Origin: Thermoleophilia bacterium
Lineage (GTDB): Bacteria; Actinomycetota; Thermoleophilia; Gaiellales; Gaiellaceae
Assembly (NCBI GenBank): GCA_025934335.1
Contig: JAICYG010000018.1
Location: 1-23,914, forward strand
DNA: 23,914 bases
Direction: 5' to 3'
Below are positions 21,238 to 23,914 of the stretch, piece after piece; positions within the stretch are counted from its first letter, which is position 1; each line of letters begins with the position of its first letter. A program made the position numbers and the translations under genes. The notes below the pieces were generated by a model. It was not told the origin of the DNA. It did not search any database and saw only the letters and a list, made by a program, of their open reading frames with translations.

Positions 21238-22590
21238 CTACGCGCAGTACTCGTCGGCGAGCGAGAGCGCGTCGTCGAGCACGTCGAGCGCCTCGTCGAG
21301 CTCGTCGCGCGTGATCGTCAACGGCGGGCAGCACATGACGATGTTCCAGTGCGTCATCAGGTACAGGCCGCGGTCGAGCGAGCGCTTCATCACGGCCGCG
21401 ACCGGCTTCGCGGCGTCGCCTGCGCCGTTGAAGGGGACGAGCGGCTCGCGCGTCTCGCGGCTCTTCACGAGCTCGAGGCCCCAGAAGCAGCCCAGGCCGC
21501 GCACGTCGCCGATCGAAGGATGCTTCTCCTGCAGGCGCGCCAGCTCCGTCCGGAACACGCCACCCATCGCCGCGGCGTTCTCGACGATGCCCTCCTCCTG
21601 GAACGCCTCGATCGAGGCGACCGCCGACGCGCAGGCGAGCGGGTGGCCGCTGTAGGTGAGGCCGCCGGCGAAGTACCGCTCGCGCACCCAGTCGGCGACC
21701 TCTTCGCGCACGATCATCGCGCCGAGCGGCACGTAGCCGGAGTTGATGCCCTTGGCGACGGTCAGGATGTCGGGCACGACGTCCCAGTTGTCGACGCCGA
21801 ACCACTTGCCGGTGCGGCCGAAGCCGGCCATCACCTCGTCGCAGATGAGCAGGATGCCGTGGCGGTCGCAGACCTCGCGGATCGACTGCAGGTAGCCGTC
21901 GGGCGGGACGATGATCCCGTTCGTCCCGGTCACGGTCTCGAGGATCACGGCGGCGACGGTGTGCGCTCCCTCGTACTGAAGGATCTCCTCGAGGTGCGGC
22001 GCGCCCGTGCAGACGGGGCACGGGTCGGGGTGGCCGGCCGGGCAGCGATACGTGTACGGGTCGAACATGCGGACGACGCCGGGGATGCCCGGCTCCGCCG
22101 CCCAGCGGCGCGGGTCGCCGGTGAGCGTGATCGCGCCGCCCGTCGCGCCGTGGTAGCTGCGATAGCGGGCGATCACCTTGTGGCGGCCGGTGTACCAGCG
22201 CGCGAGCTTGATCGCGTTCTCGTTCGCCTCGGCGCCGCCGTTCGTGAAGAACGACATCGTCAGGTCGCCGGGGGTCACCTCGGCGAGGAGCTTCCCGAGG
22301 CGCGAGCGCGACTCCGTCGCCATCGGCGGCCCGATCGTCGCGAGCTTCTCCGCCTGGTCCTTGATCGCCTGCACGATCTTCGGGTGCGAGTGGCCGATCG
22401 AGACGTTCACGAGCTGCGAGGCGAAATCGAGGTACGCCTTGCCGTCGTAGTCGTAGAAGTAGCGCCCTTCCGCGCGCTCCACCGCGATCGGGTTGATCGC
22501 GTTCTGGACGCTCCAGGAGTAGAGGACGTGGTCCTTCGCGTCCTGGACGATCTGCTTGCCGAGCTCGGTTTTCGTCTCAGTCGTGGCCAT
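21238..22590 (-). CDS. Class III PLP aminotransferase (omega-amino acid:pyruvate type)
   Basis: The protein has 450 residues, full length for the family. Cofactor residues are visible: 'FFTNGGAEANENAIKLAR' (114-131, phosphate cup), 'YHGATGG' (146-152, ring stacking), D251 in 'ICDEVMAGFGRTGKW' (249-263) and the Schiff-base lysine K280 in 'TVAKGINSGYVPLGA'. A cysteine-rich insert 'YRCPAGHPDPCPVC' (181-194) is present, which I associate with the taurine/beta-alanine branch of these enzymes. It probably converts an omega-amino acid with pyruvate to a semialdehyde plus alanine. The divergent neighbour encodes a CoA-acylating semialdehyde dehydrogenase, which supports beta-alanine or aminoisobutyrate use. 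The start codon lies inside the end of the upstream GNAT gene (14-nt overlap). A TAGCAT hexamer 6 nt upstream suggests an internal leaderless promoter. Confidence 0.92.
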   Translation of the reverse strand: MATTETKTELGKQIVQDAKDHVLYSWSVQNAINPIAVERAEGRYFYDYDGKAYLDFASQLVNVSIGHSHPKIVQAIKDQAEKLATIGPPMATESRSRLGKLLAEVTPGDLTMSFFTNGGAEANENAIKLARWYTGRHKVIARYRSYHGATGGAITLTGDPRRWAAEPGIPGVVRMFDPYTYRCPAGHPDPCPVCTGAPHLEEILQYEGAHTVAAVILETVTGTNGIIVPPDGYLQSIREVCDRHGILLICDEVMAGFGRTGKWFGVDNWDVVPDILTVAKGINSGYVPLGAMIVREEVADWVRERYFAGGLTYSGHPLACASAVASIEAFQEEGIVENAAAMGGVFRTELARLQEKHPSIGDVRGLGCFWGLELVKSRETREPLVPFNGAGDAAKPVAAVMKRSLDRGLYLMTHWNIVMCCPPLTITRDELDEALDVLDDALSLADEYCA

Positions 22591-23356
22591 GTCCCGATGC
22601 TACTCCGGGATCCACCAGGAGGCGCAGGTCCCCGTGGCGGACGAAGCCGAGGCCGTCCAGCACCGGAGCGGACATCGCTCCGGCCTGGACGACAAGGAGG
22701 GGTGTTCCGCGGCCGACGGCGTGCTCCCAGCGGCGGCGGACGAGCGCCCGGTAGACGCCGCGCCCGCGGAACGCCCGCAGGACGGCACCGCCCATCAACG
22801 CGACGCCCCGGTTCATGTCGATCGAGCGCCCGAAGCCGACGGGCCGGCCGTCGAGCCATGCTGCGTAGTGGTGGACGGTTCCGGCCGCCTCGATCACGTC
22901 GAAGCGCTCGCGTTCCCTTGCCGCCCGCGAGGCGCGCTCGGCGGGCGTCAGTTCCCAGACGTCCCAGTCGACCTCGAGCACCTCGAGCTGCTCGTCGAGT
23001 GAGTGGACGTCGCGAACCTCGACGTCCGCGGCCGGCGGCTCACTCGTGCAGGTCATGCCCGTCAGCACCGGCGTCTCGTCGGGGACGAGCCCGCGCGCAG
23101 CGAGCTCCGCGTCGAGCCCCGCCGGCGTCGCGTTCCAGCCGAGCCACCACTCGAGCCGGTCGATCCGGCGCCGCGCGCATTCACTCCGCGTCCACGCCAC
23201 CGCCGCGTCGAGATCGCCGAGGCGGATCCGGTGCACCGATGCCCGGCGCGTCGCCGCCTCGAAGACGAGGTCACCGCGGTCGACCATGTCGAACCCCGGC
23301 CGCGGCAGCAGGTGCACTGCCGTGTCCTCTGCGAGCTCGGCGAGCGTCGGCTCCAC
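22577..23356 (-). CDS. GNAT acetyltransferase, two-module (paralogue 2)
   Basis: The protein has 259 residues and starts at GTG 23356; longer in-frame options run into the divergent gene's leader. Its C-terminal GNAT module (about 110-250) has 'YAAWLDGRPVGFGRSIDMNRG' (164-184), the acetyl-CoA loop 'RAFRGRGVYRALVRRRW' (194-210) and 'SAPVLDGLGFVRHG' (229-242). The N-terminal half contains 'RIDRLEWWLGWNATPAGLDA' (64-83), matching the N-terminal half of the protein at 20460-21233, so the two are full-length paralogues. The substrate is unknown. It overlaps the aminotransferase start by 14 nt and is divergent from the dehydrogenase gene, sharing a CTAG-centred promoter. The short acidic N-terminus has no signal peptide. 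Confidence 0.82.
   Translation of the reverse strand: MEPTLAELAEDTAVHLLPRPGFDMVDRGDLVFEAATRRASVHRIRLGDLDAAVAWTRSECARRRIDRLEWWLGWNATPAGLDAELAARGLVPDETPVLTGMTCTSEPPAADVEVRDVHSLDEQLEVLEVDWDVWELTPAERASRAARERERFDVIEAAGTVHHYAAWLDGRPVGFGRSIDMNRGVALMGGAVLRAFRGRGVYRALVRRRWEHAVGRGTPLLVVQAGAMSAPVLDGLGFVRHGDLRLLVDPGVASGHGHD
22597..22602 (-). promoter_or_regulatory. Candidate -10 (TAGCAT) for the aminotransferase, inside the GNAT-2 coding end
   Basis: TAGCAT (22602 to 22597) is followed by 6 nt and the ATG at 22590. The hexamer equals the one before the SDR gene (9008 to 9003). It would let the aminotransferase and GNAT-1 be transcribed apart from GNAT-2. Confidence 0.4.
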
Positions 23357-23397
23357 GGCGCTAGTCTCCTCTCTGGATCTCGCCGAGGAGGAACGCT
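23357..23397. promoter_or_regulatory. Divergent promoter with shared CTAG core; ribosome-binding site for mmsA
   Basis: Plus-strand TAGTCT (23362-23367) and minus-strand GAGACT (23368 to 23363) overlap at CTAG (23361-23364). The minus hexamer is 6 nt from the GNAT-2 GTG, the same geometry as at the PolX-like gene. The plus side is different: the start codon is 30 nt away and is preceded by GAGGAGG (23385-23391), 6 nt before TTG 23398, so this gene has a leader. Confidence 0.5.

Positions 23398-23914
<517 letters not shown>

Overview
The window is very GC-rich and densely packed: start codons are often GTG, genes are linked by 4-nt GTGA/ATGA overlaps, and no gap exceeds about 175 bp. It carries coenzyme F420 biosynthesis genes (cofC, cofD, npdG, cofE) with a stand-alone CofE, an Rpf-like muralytic enzyme, and start codons that usually sit 6-11 nt behind a TANNNT-like hexamer, which points to leaderless transcription. 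Together this suggests a high-GC actinobacterium, possibly of the deep-branching Thermoleophilia (Gaiella/Solirubrobacter type). The taxonomic call is inference only.

Region 1 (1-10.5 kb) is a surface-polysaccharide locus. It holds a truncated GT-C-like membrane protein at the left edge, a WecA-like phosphoglycosyl transferase fused to the membrane and Rossmann module of WbpM/CapD proteins, an ABC-2 export permease (Wzm type), a beta-sandwich protein, a large GT-C-like membrane protein, a DPM1-like GT2 glycosyltransferase, a CDP-paratose-2-epimerase-like SDR, the export ATPase with a Wzt-type C-terminal domain, and an 86-residue unknown. Permease and ATPase lie about 5.8 kb apart. A heme gene (hemE) sits inside the locus and overlaps the large membrane protein gene.

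Region 2 (10.5-15.2 kb) holds a PolX-family protein whose polymerase active site has decayed while its PHP phosphoesterase is intact. It is divergent from cofC-cofD-npdG-cofE, which covers guanylylation of the three-carbon phospho-acid, transfer to FO, glutamylation, and F420-dependent redox exchange with NADP. A palindromic element of about 150 bp, flanked by a 9-bp direct repeat, interrupts this operon exactly at the cofD/npdG junction.

Region 3 (15.2-20.5 kb) holds a secreted Rpf/lysozyme-fold protein behind a structured leader, a 1013-residue GAF-GGDEF-GAF-GAF-GAF-HD-GYP cyclic-di-GMP protein, and a MptB-like GT-C mannosyltransferase. Region 4 (20.5 kb to the end) holds two paralogous GNAT acetyltransferases bracketing a class III aminotransferase, divergent from a methylmalonate-semialdehyde dehydrogenase gene cut by the right edge. 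This fits beta-alanine or another omega-amino acid going to a semialdehyde and then to an acyl-CoA.

The most interesting observations are: three divergent gene pairs that share one CTAG-centred overlapping -10 element, two of them with start codons exactly 21 bp apart; the MITE-like element in the F420 operon; the polymerase-dead PolX; and the WecA-CapD fusion. I saw no tRNA, rRNA, CRISPR array, transposase or phage genes, and I did not find one obvious, wholly new multi-gene system.
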